A stretch of DNA of 64,000 nt. It comes from Kitagawia praeruptora (taxonomy: Eukaryota; Streptophyta; Magnoliopsida; Apiales; Apiaceae). A program made the position numbers and the translations under genes. Below are positions 24,948 to 36,700 of the stretch, piece by piece; the first letter of the stretch is position 1, and every line of letters starts with the position of its first letter. Below the pieces are notes generated by a model, which saw nothing but the letters and a program-made list of their open reading frames with translations, did not search any database and was not told the DNA's origin. The stretch covers positions 158,931,501 to 158,995,500 of the forward strand of contig CM075354.1 in NCBI GenBank assembly GCA_037693485.1, read 5' to 3'.

Positions 24948-25478
24948 TGACTATTTGTTCGTTTCGTATACTTTCATGTCGTGAATTTTCGTGTTTCGTG
25001 TACGTAATGCCAAATCCAAAATCGATCCGTTAAGGATTCGTTTCGTATTGTGTTTGTGTGCTTTCATTTCATGTACGTGTCGTATTTCATATAATTTTTG
25101 AATCAAAATAAAAAATATTTAAATATTAATTGTTTACTAGTTGAGTCTTAAGTCAATATGTCATAAGGAATGAAGTGTGCTTAAGTCTTATGAAACTAAA
25201 ATTTGAAACTATTTTTTATTTATCTTATGTAAAAATTATATATAAAATATCATTTTAAAATATGTATTAATATAATTTTAATAAAATTATTTAAATTTTT
25301 ATTTATTTCGTGTATTTTTGTTTCTTGTCGTGTATCCAAGGCTAAACCCAAAACCGACACTAAATTCATACGTGTAATTTCGTGTTCATGTACTTTCGTT
25401 TTCGTGTACCGTAAAAATCAATCCAAACTCGTAATTTTCGTATCATTTTCGTGTCGTGTACGAAATTGACAACTATAC
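24948..25478. mobile_element. Older copy of the ACACGA-rich hAT, opposite orientation
   Basis: This stretch is rich in TTTCGTGTAC words, the reverse complement of the repeats in the 24233-24807 element. It ends CGTGTACGAAATTGACAACTATA, which on the other strand reads like that family's end (T-A-T-A-G-T-T-G-T-C-A-A-T-T). The left edge is approximate and no target duplication was found. With its neighbour it makes a long imperfect inverted repeat. Confidence 0.6.
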
Positions 25479-25659
25479 CTGTAAGGATGATTTATGGTAT
25501 TGTTTACCAACTTTTTGGTATATCTTAAATGACCAATTTGATATTTAATTCATTATTTTTTAGTACTTCATTCTTCATGTATAATAAAGCATCCATGAAG
25601 GTGTTTTGCCAATGATAGATTTAAATTAAGACCATTTTCAGTCTTTAGATAAGTGCTAA

Positions 25660-25792
25660 ATCTGATCTTAGGCACTTGCTCTCCTAGCTGTGCAGAAAAC
25701 TGTGCAACTTTCTGTGTCAACTGGTTTGCAGTGTCTGTGCCTCTCATCTCGAATAAATCAACAGACTGCTCATAGTCTACAATAGCCTTCTT
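25660..25792 (-). pseudogene. Alpha-SNAP exon fragment
   Basis: Minus-strand translation gives KKAIVDYEQSVDLFE, then TANQ, then KVAQFSAQL. This fits the plant alpha-SNAP (NSF attachment protein) segment usually written A-I-x-x-Y-E-x-S-A-D-L-F-E ... S-A-N-Q-C-K-Q-K-V-A-Q-F-x-A-Q-L-E-Q-Y. Alpha-SNAP recruits NSF to SNARE complexes in vesicle fusion. Here only about 45 codons are present, the match fades after AQL, and no other exon is visible on either side. It is a stray piece, probably carried by a transposon or left from a rearrangement. The family call is from memory of the consensus. Confidence 0.6.
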
Positions 25793-27124
25793 AAAGTTTT
25801 ATTAGGTCAAGTTAACTTTTTTATTAGGTCCAATCTGCATGAGCCCAATAAAACACCGAGTTCAGCCCCTTAAACTATAGTAGTTTGTTAGTATACTCTT
25901 GTAAAGGCCCAAATCAGTGCACTTTTATGTACGGGTGAACAAAATCAGAATTCAATGTGAATATATATCAAATAATATTAATCTGTTAAAAAATAAAATT
26001 TATGATCAGTTTTTTTCCTCGGATTTAAATTTAACTGGATAAAGAAATTTAAATGTTTTAATAATTAGTCGGATTATGCTATTTTTAGTGATTAGCAAAG
26101 TGTTTAGAGGTGTGAAGATGGAATTGATTGATAAGATTTGTGAAATGATTGTATGGTCCAAATCCAATTGTGACTATTCCATTTGCTTGGAATTGCTGGC
26201 ATATTCATTGCTCCAGTTCAATCAAAGCTTGACCTTTTGAGAAATGAAAGACGTTTAATGGGGTTCCCCTCAAGTCTTTATGAAGAAATTATCTTGTTTT
26301 AATGATTTTTCATCAAACATCATATTTGTAGATATGATTTAAAACTTGGGTAGGTTTGATTTTCAAGCTAGCTTAATTTTACAGATGGACTGCACTACTT
26401 TTGGTGGGGGCGACATTTTTATTTCTAGCCATGCCAATGCCATCAAGTAATTCAACATTTGATACCATATATATCTATAGCACACAGAATGTATAGGTCT
26501 CATCCAGATCCCCTGGTCATCTCCAGATTCGAACTTGCTAAATCTTTACTCCATGCGAGTTTACAAATTACTAATCAAAATATGTATAGTTTGCACCTAG
26601 AATTCTTACTATTCAAAAGTCTTGAATTTTCAAATTACTCTATATTTAAGTTTTTAGGATATGTAGTGTATATGTATATTAGGCCCTAAAAGTTAATTTT
26701 GCTTAAGGTCCTCGTCAATTTGTTGTTAAAACGAAGGCATCAGTCAGTTTTCGATTTAATTAAAAAAAATGACAGATCAATGATCATGTCTGTAATGTTT
26801 TCTTGTGGATGGGTACAGACATAGCTGCAACGTGTTAACAAGAATGTGGACAATGGAGAACACACTACTATTTTGCATGCCTATAAACATAGTAACTACA
26901 TAACAGAACCATCTCTTTCATTGTACACACCATATAACATGGACCATGCACGTCTTTAACTGACAACTAAGTGTTAATCCATGCATGCTTAGACCAAATT
27001 AATTATAAGCATGTGTTATCCGTTTGTCGGTAATCGTTAAGATTATGCATTTTCCGAAAACAAATCATCTCATTTAAAACTAAATTCATTTCCGAATACA
27101 AATTATACTCTCTCCATCTCTAAA
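25793..27124. other. No gene recognised
   Basis: AT-rich sequence without long open frames or repeats I can name. A 76-codon frame at 26459 has no domain or codon-use support. Confidence 0.5.
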
Positions 27125-27484
27125 CACTACGCCATAAATGCTCATATGCAACGCTTTTAGAAAGTGTTTCAGTGAAAATGTTTCGTTAGGTATGAAATTT
27201 TGCCTCTAATGAAACAGAACTTGAACTGGTGTTGCATTACATATATTTAGTGTTGCATTTGATCCACAGTGTTTCAATATATATAATGCAACACTAACAG
27301 CAAGCGTTGCATTAGATATTTTTTAATTTTAAAAAATGCTGATGTGGCAACAGTGGGGTCCACGCGTGCTGACGTGGCATTTGCTGACGTGGCAAGTGTG
27401 GGGCCCACAATTGCTGACGTGGCAAATGTGGGACCCACATTTGCTGACGTGTCATTGGCTGACGTGGCAGAAGCGTTGCATTTA
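27125..27484 (+). mobile_element. CACTA-like terminal fragment
   Basis: It starts CACTACGCCATAAATG, as CACTA transposons do, and TGCAACGC/GCGTTGCAT words recur through 27,480. No inverted TAGTG end was found to the right, so only one terminus is supported. Confidence 0.45.
27337..27472 (+). repeat. Tandem repeats with TGACGTGGC motifs
   Basis: Six copies of TGCTGACGTGGCA or close variants lie within 136 bases, alternating with GTGGG(G/A)(T/C)CCAC. TGACGTGG is the core bound by many plant bZIP factors. The open frames on both strands (repeated Val-Gly-Pro-Thr) come from the repeat and are not genes. Confidence 0.75.
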
Positions 27485-29349
27485 AATATCATTCCTGTTT
27501 TGACTAGACACGTTTGTCAACGTACACTTTTGATCGTTAATATCTTCAATTTCATATTAGTTTTAAATATAAAAACTTCATTGTATTAAAGTACTCATAA
27601 ATACGAATTCAACAAGATCACTCATGCCTATATTTGGTCTTATAGATTAAACGTAAATTAGTAATTTGTCTCATGTTATGAACAATCCTGACATTTCAAA
27701 TAAGAACAATAAAAAGAGACAGAGGAAGTATATTTTAAAGAACCGAAAACTAGTACATGGAGAATATTGGATCGACATGCAATATTATATAGGTCAAGCT
27801 AAGGTAAAGTGAGAGCAAGAAAAGAATTCAAAGAGATTATGCGAATCACTTCAACCTTGTAGTTGATTAGACAAAAAATACAGTAACAATCAGGCCTCAA
27901 ATCACCTCCGAGTAAATTGATAGTGTATGCAACTTGTCTCATCTTTACACGGTGATTAGCTTAATCACAATGTACCAAGTCAAATTTTATTCTCCCTACC
28001 AGAATTCTATGAATTAAAATGACCGCAGCGTCACGCCATTGTGACGAACGCATTCATGTAATCTATGATAGTATACAAAAATTGTATGCTAGTTTATAGC
28101 AATAAAGTTAGGGATGCATACATACCCCCGACAACACATACGTCGGTATGAACTTCTAGAAACAGCGCGACTACTTCAGTCGACCTAATTATCTTCTGCT
28201 AATGGTAAAGTGTTACGGAATACATACCGTAATAATAATGAATAATCTCATCAAATAAATAAATTTTCCAATTCGATAGAAATTATACAAACTTATAATT
28301 AACATCTCGACGAATAATTTCTTCGGTTATGAGAATATTCATTCATCGAGATTTAATCTACCATGATATGCATACACAATTTATGAGTAAATTGATGAAA
28401 TCCAAAACTATTAACGATGAATAATAGATGAAAACTTTAAACTAATAGTTGCACTAAACAAAAATCCTCCAACAGGAATGAACGAGTTCCATCTAAATCA
28501 ACTTTTTGCAATATGGAAGACAAATCAAGTCCAATATAAGCCGTGATTAGTTAAACTAAACATAAATTAAGATAGCATGAATTGAAATGAGTGAACGTCC
28601 CACCAATTCCTAATTTTCTACTTACATCACATCAAATAACACAACACCACTAGAATTTATAAAATTGTTAGTGAATTGTCCATTATACTAAATTGTCTCT
28701 AATGGCCAACTTACCTACTTCCATGTCGCCACCTTAACCTTTTTCCTTAGTCTACGGGCACCACCTCATTAACCACTAATCTCAATTTAATTACTATCAT
28801 CAGTATGTTAAAAAGATGTGATCTAATTAAGTCGATCATACTTGAGTAGTATCAAAATTTTGCATTTAATTCCTAGTAATCTAATGTTTTCGAAATTAAA
28901 TCTAATTTCGTAAACATGCATGTTTTTGGTTTAAAATAAGTGTCCAAGATGTCCAAGGACGAAACTAGGAAATTTTTTTGGAGGGGCAAAATTTTTAAAA
29001 AATTTAGATGCAAAAGTACATGCAACATATCAGAGTTGGAAGAATCAAACACTCTATATAATGAATTCATATAGATGTAAATCAAAAGCATATAAAATTT
29101 TGGGTAAGAAATTAGGGGGCCCATATGTATATATAAGGTTGTGATGGTAGTTTGTATGGAGAAAATTACAAGTACATGAGGTTTTGGGGGACCAAGGCCA
29201 CCCCATAACCCCCTTGAATCTGAATCTGTAGATGTCCATGTTCGAGTGTTGAGCGTCATAGGATAAAATATGAAGTTTAAAGTAAATATGATGTGATAAT
29301 ATTTGATTTTATTAAGTTAATCTATTAACACCGAGCAGAGTAAAGTTTT
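27485..29349. other. No gene recognised; possible transposon debris near 28,950-29,230
   Basis: Mostly AT-rich. At 28,960-29,230 the wording (GGAGGGGCAAAATTTTT ... GGGGGACCAAGGCC) resembles a repetitive plant sequence that I cannot classify. The 128-codon minus frame over it has no recognisable domain. Several inverted repeats, such as TCTCGACGAAT/ATTCATCGAGA at 28,304-28,352, remain unexplained. Confidence 0.4.
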
Positions 29350-29410
29350 AACCTAAATATAGGTAAGTTTCAAAAAAAAAAAAAAAAAAAAAAAACCTAA
29401 ATATAGGTAA
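29350..29410 (+). mobile_element. Micro-retroposon: GTTTC plus poly(A) between 17-bp repeats
   Basis: AACCTAAATATAGGTAA occurs at 29350-29366 and again at 29394-29410. Only GTTTC and 22 A residues lie between. Long target duplications and a poly(A) tail are the marks of LINE-driven insertion, here truncated to almost nothing but tail. Replication slippage is an alternative. Confidence 0.55.
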
Positions 29411-29999
29411 TTTTAATAATCTCTAGTAATTATAGTTGATCTTTTCTTTTGGATTTTGTGATGTCAAGCAGAGTTGAGAAAAAGACATCTCTTACCTGTA
29501 AAGATTATCATATAATATAAAATTTTTGAATGTGTTGATTATTATTATTAGATGTGAATATGTGATCATTGATTTACTTTAGAATCCTACTTACATCTCT
29601 ATCAGTGGAAAACCAGGTCAATGAGATACTATATAAACTAGCATCAAAGGGTAAGCAGGATCAATGTTTATAAACTATTGCAAATGGTGCTTAAAACTTG
29701 TCAAGCATTATGAATGTTTATGCATGGTGTCTGTGACTCTGCTTTTATGAGTTCGCATTGTTAAATGACAAGTGAAACATGGGCTACTTTTAAATGACTC
29801 AATTAAGTGTAGTAGTTATGCGTCACACGAGGTTCCATTTTTCCTACTTTAAGTGTCTAGAATTTATGAAATTGTAAATTTTTAGTCTAACCAGTCTGTA
29901 AATTCACAAAAACAATAAACCTCAACTCAGCAGCATCTTTTTACTTTTGAGTTAAGTAGATGTTGCATATTTCACCACTTCAACAACCATACTTTCAAC
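29411..29999. other. No gene recognised
   Basis: AT-rich unique-looking sequence with no long open frame, repeat or RNA gene that I can support. Confidence 0.5.
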
Positions 30000-30267
30000 C
30001 AGTGTTCCAGAAATCGCTAGGCGGCCCAGGGCGGTCGGGGTACCGCCTAGCGCCTAATCGGATAGGCGGGTATTAATCGGACGGATTAATCGGAGCATTA
30101 ATCGGATATTATAATAACATTTAATATATTAGTCTAATTTACAATTAAACATATCATTTTAAATAAATTAAAAGGATTAATCGGATTTCAAAAATCGAAT
30201 TGGTTGGTTACCTTCCAGAAGATTAATCGGGGATTAATCGGCTGAATCGGGGATTTTTAGAACAGAG
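30000..30267. mobile_element. hAT MITE, 268 bp
   Basis: Perfect 8-bp target duplications CTTTCAAC lie at 29992-29999 and 30268-30275. The ends are CAGTGTTCCAGAAATC and, reading inward from the right on the other strand, CTCTGTTCTAAAAATC. The interior repeats ATTAATCGGA. It is the same family as the element at 47829-48390. Confidence 0.92.
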
Positions 30268-30355
30268 CTTTCAACAGGGTTCTCTAAGCCTACTTTCGAG
30301 TAGCACATGATTTGATTTTTAGCAATACGTTAAACTAATAGGAATTCTAAAAGAA

Positions 30356-30461
30356 ATACAGTCTTCCTGCGATAACATATATTCAAACTTTCAAACTATT
30401 ATAAAGATATACAGTCTTCCTGCGATGACATATATTCAAACTTTCAAACTATTATAGGTGT
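30356..30461. repeat. Tandem duplication, period 53 bp
   Basis: ACAGTCTTCCTGCGAT and the following sequence to AAACTATTATA occur twice, offset by 53 bases, with one or two differences. This is a recent local duplication with no coding sense. Confidence 0.85.
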
Positions 30462-31717
30462 CGACATTTTGTGGCTAGTCCAGTTCTTTAACCTTCAGAA
30501 ATGAATCAACAACTTAACTTTAAAGCTGCTACATGCCAAATCTTTTACTAAGTGGTGATACTTGTGGTCAGATAAGATACCAAGAAAACTGGTAAATGCA
30601 TAGATAACCTGGGTGAGATGAATGATTATATGAATGACAATATGTATTACATAATGCATGTATATTTCTTGATTAAATGGCTTCTTTAGGAGCATTTGTG
30701 GATGAAGATCTTGATATAGTACAACACTAAAAAGTGCATATACAATTATTTAAATCCCATTACCTTTTCTCCTACCTGGACCATTCGTTGTTGTAGAGTA
30801 ATTGTTTCTTATAGGCTCTTCTAGATTTCCACAATCCTTTTGAGGAGAATGTGGATGTCTACTCCACAAATTAATATACACAATGCCCATCTCTCTTTTA
30901 TCTCTTTCTTTCTCGCTATCCCACAAAGGGACCAAGATGCCAAGCAACACAGATAAAACAAAGAAACAATAGTTAATTTGTTCCACTAAGTTGGGTACTA
31001 GTGGAAATAATTGACCTGGCATACTGTAGTTGGCTGATTAACTTTAACTCAAGCGTATAGTAATTAATGTGAAAGGGCAAGCATAAACAATAACTGGACT
31101 CTGTAATTTTCTTATGGAAGTAATGCTGTAAATCTATTTAACATTTTACAGCTATTTCACATTGGATTCATCCAAAGAAAACACTAAAATTTAAGTGTAA
31201 AACTCCAAGCTAGATGAATATCACCTACAGGATACAGCGCTGAAGTATCAAATATGGCAATTGTCTCTGTCGATTAAAGAGTGGAGGCCAAGTTATTTTT
31301 AGCATGCAGGATGTTCACAGTTAATTAAGATAACTCAAGTCTGGTTGATATTTAGTGTAACCAGCTGGCTAGAGGTGCTACAAGGGGAGTCACATGTCAA
31401 CAAAGAAATTGGCACTTTTCTGTTTATAACTGAGAATTCTTGAACAATTTTCCAAGCTAATGAACTACATATCTTTTCGAAACTATATTGACTTCCTAGC
31501 TAACAGAGTGCCGACATCTTTATAGAATTATTAAGGGTTACACTTAACTGTTTTCTAGTTCAGCATTATCTCCTTCCTGTAAGCAAACTGTTTTTAACAC
31601 CACATATGTAGCAAGCGACATTCCTAAAATGCTAAATGTGATAAAATATTTGCATGTTCTGTGGCTATCAACTGATCCATACACCAGAAAACCAACTTGA
31701 GTCTAAAGCAAATGATA
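30462..31717. other. No gene recognised
   Basis: There are short minus-strand frames only (66 and 90 codons) and no domains. It could include untranslated or intron sequence of an unrecognised transcript. Confidence 0.4.
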
Positions 31718-31719
31718 TA

Positions 31720-31991
31720 CTCGCTCCGTCCCAATAGATTGTTAACACTTTCTATTTTGGGATGTCCCAATAGATTGTTAACATTTCCTAAAATAGTAAG
31801 TTTTAACACTATTACACCCACTACTTCACTTATTTTAACAATACTTTACACTATTACACCCACTACTTCACTTATTTTAACTATAAAATCACTATTACAC
31901 CCACTACTTTATTTATTTTAATAATATTACACACACTATCTTGATTTTCGTGCAAAAAGCAAATGTTAACATCCCATTGGGACGGAGGGAG
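31720..31991. mobile_element. Stowaway MITE, 272 bp
   Basis: The ends CTCGCTCCGTCCCAAT and ATTGGGACGGAGGGAG are inverted repeats, flanked by TA on both sides (31718-31719 and 31992-31993). Those are the Tc1/mariner Stowaway hallmarks. The interior has three near-copies of CACTATTACACCCACTACTT. Confidence 0.93.
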
Positions 31992-31993
31992 TA

Positions 31994-33316
31994 CCTCATT
32001 AACATCCGTGCTATATCTGTTTATAATGCTTTAAAATTCAATTCTTTCTTTTTACAAGTTTACTTCTTTTTCTTACCATGTTACTTTAATTGAACGGCAA
32101 CCTTTCCTTCTGCCCATATGGGCTACCGTCTCTTTCCTACTAAAGGTAAACTCCAATAGTACCACACACAGTGATGGAGTGCTTTGTTTTGCTCATATCC
32201 TTGTGTAAATGGAAAACAAGGGTAGCAGACTGTAGTGTAGTTAGTTACTTTGAAATTATAACCCCGGCGGTTAAAAATCTTCTTTCTCTTGTGATACAAT
32301 AGCATCATTAATATAGAGGTCAAAAAGTGCAGCATCTTTGAGCCATTTAAAATTGTTTGGAGAAGGCACACATTGATTGAAAAGGGGACGAGTGCTTACC
32401 TGTAAAACCCCTCTGAAAGTATGGAAAGCAGAAGTTGTTGGAGAATGTGCTTCCCAACAGATACACCTAACCTTAATGGACGCTGTCTTGTTTCTAATCA
32501 TTTTCTAAAACTGTACAACAGCGATGTTAAGTTGCATGTCAGTAGAGAAAATAGAAAATGACATAACACTAATTGCAGCTTAATTTGTAACAAAGAACTT
32601 TCGTGTGCTTAAATATACAGCATATATCTATTGTAAGTTGAATTAATAAATAAGGTAGATATAAATATTAAATGTGCCATAATTTTTAGGCTATACCTAC
32701 TTTAGTGTCCTAAATTCTAAATTATGACATTCAGATCTTCACTCTACATCTTTACGATATAATTTAAAGCTTCTTGAGGTTAGTATATGGCTTTAGCACA
32801 GTTTGACAGAAAAAAAAAACCAACATGATAAATGATATCTAAACAGGAGACCAAAAACGGTATAGATCACCTTACCAGTATTGAATTTGGTTGCATTGTA
32901 TTAAACTTTTATACAAGAAATTTCACACACGGAACTGCACAATATAAAACACAGAGTTAACAGATATCTTAAGTAATGAATATCAGGAAACTCAAACAAG
33001 TACAACCTTGTGGCATATTAAAAATATCACTCTCATGCATATGGTCAGTTCTCTAAACAAATCAGTCATAGTCCTAAGCTTTGTGAAAAGCGTAATGCAG
33101 GTGGGATTTTTAAAAATAAAAAGAATGTTTATATGAAAAACCTGAGGGTAATATTGTACACAAATTATACAGTGACCAGAAGTGGTCCTCTGCTAGTTAT
33201 GTGTTGTGACAAGCTGTTTGGGCTGCAAATTCAAGCTGTCCCACCCCAAAGAAAGCTTTTTAGCTCCTAATTCCAACCCACACTATTGGACAAAGGCTTC
33301 CTATTACTTGTTTTGT
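31994..33316. other. No coding gene recognised; upstream region of MIR164
   Basis: Minus-strand frames of 76-82 codons near 32,123-32,501 have no recognisable domain. The right-hand part probably contains MIR164 promoter sequence, but I cannot identify specific elements beyond the TATA box at 33317. Confidence 0.4.
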
Positions 33317-33324
33317 TATAAAAG
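33317..33324 (+). promoter_or_regulatory. Candidate TATA box of the MIR164 transcript
   Basis: TATAAAAG lies about 220 bases upstream of the mature microRNA. A start near 33,350 would put the CT/CA repeat in the 5' part of the primary transcript, a common layout for plant MIR genes. Confidence 0.5.
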
Positions 33325-33375
33325 AAGAAGAAAGAATAGCTGAAGTGCAAATTGTGTCTCAGGCTTCTAATATAA

Positions 33376-33439
33376 TCTCTCTCTCTCCCTCCCTCTCTCC
33401 CTCTCTCTCACTCTCTCTCTCTCACACACACACACACAC
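33376..33439 (+). repeat. (CT)n-(CA)n compound microsatellite
   Basis: CT-rich runs with CCCT interruptions pass directly into (CA)8-9. CT-rich 5' leaders are common in plant transcripts, and this one lies just after the presumed MIR164 start. Confidence 0.95.
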
Positions 33440-33520
33440 GGACATACACACCATACTTGTATTAAGATAAAAATAAAAGTAGGTACTTGGAGAAAGCAGC
33501 TGGTGGTAGCTACGGCATTA

Positions 33521-33700
33521 GAAGGTGGGTGATGAGCAAGATGGAGAAGCAGGGCACGTGCATTACTACTTCATGCACACAGAAACGAGTAGCTGATCTC
33601 CCTCAGTAATTGCACCTCTTGCCTTTATTGGCCTGTGTTTTCACAATGAATTAGTTCTTCATGTGCCCCTCTTCCCCATCATGACCACTCAACCTTATAT
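33521..33700 (+). ncRNA. MIR164: MIR164 precursor (miR164 at 33542-33562)
   Basis: The 21 bases at 33542-33562 (TGGAGAAGCAGGG followed by CACGTGCA) equal the canonical plant miR164. The opposite arm at 33660-33680 (CATGTGCCCC, then TCTTCCCCATC) pairs with it with a few mismatches and is the expected star strand, as GATGG/CCATC closes the base of the duplex. The loop between them is about 97 bases, normal for plant precursors. Mature miR164 directs cleavage of NAC transcripts of the CUC1/CUC2, NAC1 and ORE1 group, which control organ boundaries, lateral roots and leaf ageing. The ends of the precursor are approximate. No MITE lies within it. Confidence 0.95.
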
Positions 33701-36700
33701 TTACAATTGGGTTGCTGTGAAAGAAGTCTAGCTCTGGTGGTCCTCCGCTGTTGAATTGCAAGTTTTTTGACAATCCTTCAATCTCGGGTGAGTGTCACTG
33801 CTGCATTTAGTAACATCATGAACATTTTTCTGAAACTTAAATTTATGGCTGTAACGATAATATTGCAAATGTGAAGACAACTCCGGAAAATGAAACCAGA
33901 AAGAAGATAAAAGTGTCAAAATGCTTTCTCAGCTAAGTCAATAGGATATATTAACAGATTTTAAATAAGGAAGGTAATCTACGAACATAGATCATATTCA
34001 CCGGGAAACTATAATTAGCATGTTGTTGGAATATTTGTCCGAGGATGTTCAAACTGTAAGAATACATTTAAAAGTCTTAGACGACAAATAGGACCGCTGT
34101 ACAATACTCATTGAGTACCTCAAATGGAAAATAGATCAAACTTTTTTAGTTGTAAACTCTAAGCTAAATAGCTGAAATTTTATCTAGGAAAGAAAAGGAA
34201 TGACATTTTGGCAAGCTCAGGCAGGAAATATTTTAAAGGGTACTAAGTCATTAAATCTTCCAGCCTTGTCATGTTCCTAAAACATATATCCTGCACTGAA
34301 TTCTATGTGTAGATTGTATTTGATTTTTCGAAATTGAGAAATAAAATACTTTATCTTGCTATGTCATATCTTTCAAGTGCATAAACAATGTCACTAAAAG
34401 ATATACTGTTTTCCCAAGGGTTCTAATGCCTGTCAAACCAAGATATAGAGAAGGTATCACCTTCGACATATCAGTGCCAGATTTAAGGCACCCAACAGAA
34501 GAGCTTCTCTTGTGTTCTTTCTTTGTCAATATAATAATCTGGACTTTTACTCTAGTAGATTCTAGCAAAGTGTGTTTGGATTCGGAAGCTTCCTCAAAGA
34601 ACAATAACATTTGTCACTGGTGCCTAGTTCTACAGGATATTTGTGATCCTGAAAATAGTTAACAGGTTAAAGAAATTCAAAGCAATATATTACACAAAAT
34701 CGGTTCAGCGGAATTTACATTTCACTCGGAAAAAAATTCACATTTCATAATTTTCTTTCGCACCTAGTTTTTTTGAGTATTCCAAGGGGGGGGGTGTTAA
34801 AAGGATGAAAAAGGAAATCCTTCAAGAATAATTTTTTATTTATGAAGTAGCCAGTCTAGAAGATAAACTCAAAACTTCACTAGATCCATAATTTAACATC
34901 ACCTTATTCTGTTCATACTTAAAGCATGGTAGAGGCCAGAGGGTTTAGTGTTTGTTGTCCTTGGGAGCCGCCATGCTATGTATGAAAATTCTTGGGAGAA
35001 TGCAATAAGAAAAGAAGGACATGATATGAAAGTTGACTTGTGCTGCACTTGTACAAGATTGACACTTTAAGGAGTTACGTGGATGAGAAAGGGATTTCAG
35101 TCTATTACTACGACTTAAGTCCAGATATTGACATTTTGTATTCATCCTGATTTCAATACAATGTTGCTCCTGGTTGCTATTTTCTAAATTCGTGTAACAT
35201 ATTTTCCACAAATAATGGGCCTTCTCTTGATTGTTTATATTATTCCAAAACCGAATAATCATGAATAGTGTTTGAATATTACCTGGTACCAGCTTCCGGG
35301 AAGACATCCTCGCTTTTGTTTGGTTCCTGGAGATATCAAATGCTTTGGCTGATTAGTTTAATAAATAACTACAATTAATGTAATAGAGATATGGCAAAGT
35401 TGGAACTACGCAGTTAAGGTAAACCTGGTGCTAAATGGTACTATTACTTACATTTTACCAGCATATAGGCCTTACCACAGGTCCAAAAGTGAAGTAATCC
35501 CTTAATCTTACATTATAGAGCCAATAGTGACATCCTTATGAGTTCAAATGAAGCGATGATGGTTTAGATCCGAAAGCAGGTAACTCTTATCAACCCATTA
35601 CTAAACTATCAATCTTACTACGCAATGAATCAATGTTTTTACCAAAAACCGATTGTAGGATTATTGATACCATGATAGCTTGTACATTCAATTATAAGTC
35701 AACATTTTAAGGTTAGTCAAACACATCTAAATCATGTAGATAATTTAAAAGGAAAGATTTAGCCTTCTGAAACTCATCTAGCACTAAACTTGCAACTGAG
35801 ATCTCATGAAGTAACATAAACTTTGTATTGACCTGCAGTAGTGGTAAGGGTGAAATCAGACCCTGCTGCCAGTTCATTCCCTTTCTTTTCAGTAATTGTA
35901 ACCCATTCTTTTATTTTAGCCTTTCTTCTTATAAAGGGCAACAGAAGCAAAGAGACATTTCATACATATTCCACTATAAACTATTACAAAGGAAGCATGT
36001 CATGTGACAGTTGTCCTTTTCTACACAATAATTGTACTTCAAAAAAAGAGCAAAAAGATTCCTACTGAGAAAACAGTCATGAGATATATTGAAGTACTAT
36101 AAGAAATCTTTTAAGCCTTTCGAGTTTAGATGATTGTCTTAATGTAGCTTCACAAGAACATGTTGCAAAACTTATTGCATCATAGACAGAAGACATTGCA
36201 TAATTCTCTCTTAAAAGTCATATCCATATAGTACTGACACACTCAAAAATTTTTAGGACATCACAGCACTGAAGGTTGTTAAGATATAAATGTTCGTCAT
36301 ATGAAAAATCAACCAGAAATAAATTAACAGCATGGCGACAAACATTCAAATTGTATAATTCTAAAAGGCCTCAATTTTCAAAATTGAACAGATAAAAAAC
36401 GTTTATACATCGGATATTAAGTGTCAGACAGTAAGAATGTGAGACAAATTTAAGGATTAGGATATTAACTGTCAGACAGTAAGAATGTGAGACAAATTTT
36501 AGGAATCTTATAATGACATATCGTATTCATTTGGAATTGTGAACCACGTTGCAGTAAATAGGGGAATAATAACCAAAATGATCCATAGGCTATAGCATTG
36601 TAAAATTAGTACCATTATTACAAGTCTATTCATATAATATCGAAATCTAGTTCTAATTGTATTATTCATGCTGCAAAGAAGGCACCACTGGATCACAAGA

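Noticed and set aside
27274..27589. Frames with repeated Val-Gly-Pro-Thr or Ala-Asp-Val
   Set aside because: Direct translation of the TGACGTGGC tandem repeats on both strands.
28873..29259. 128-codon minus frame
   Set aside because: No domain, and it overlaps repeat-like sequence; treated as transposon debris.
34426..34662. 78-codon frame and the neighbouring antisense frame of 83 codons
   Set aside because: Protein-like in places (VKPRYREGITFD) but no recognisable family, no splice partners and no codon-use support.
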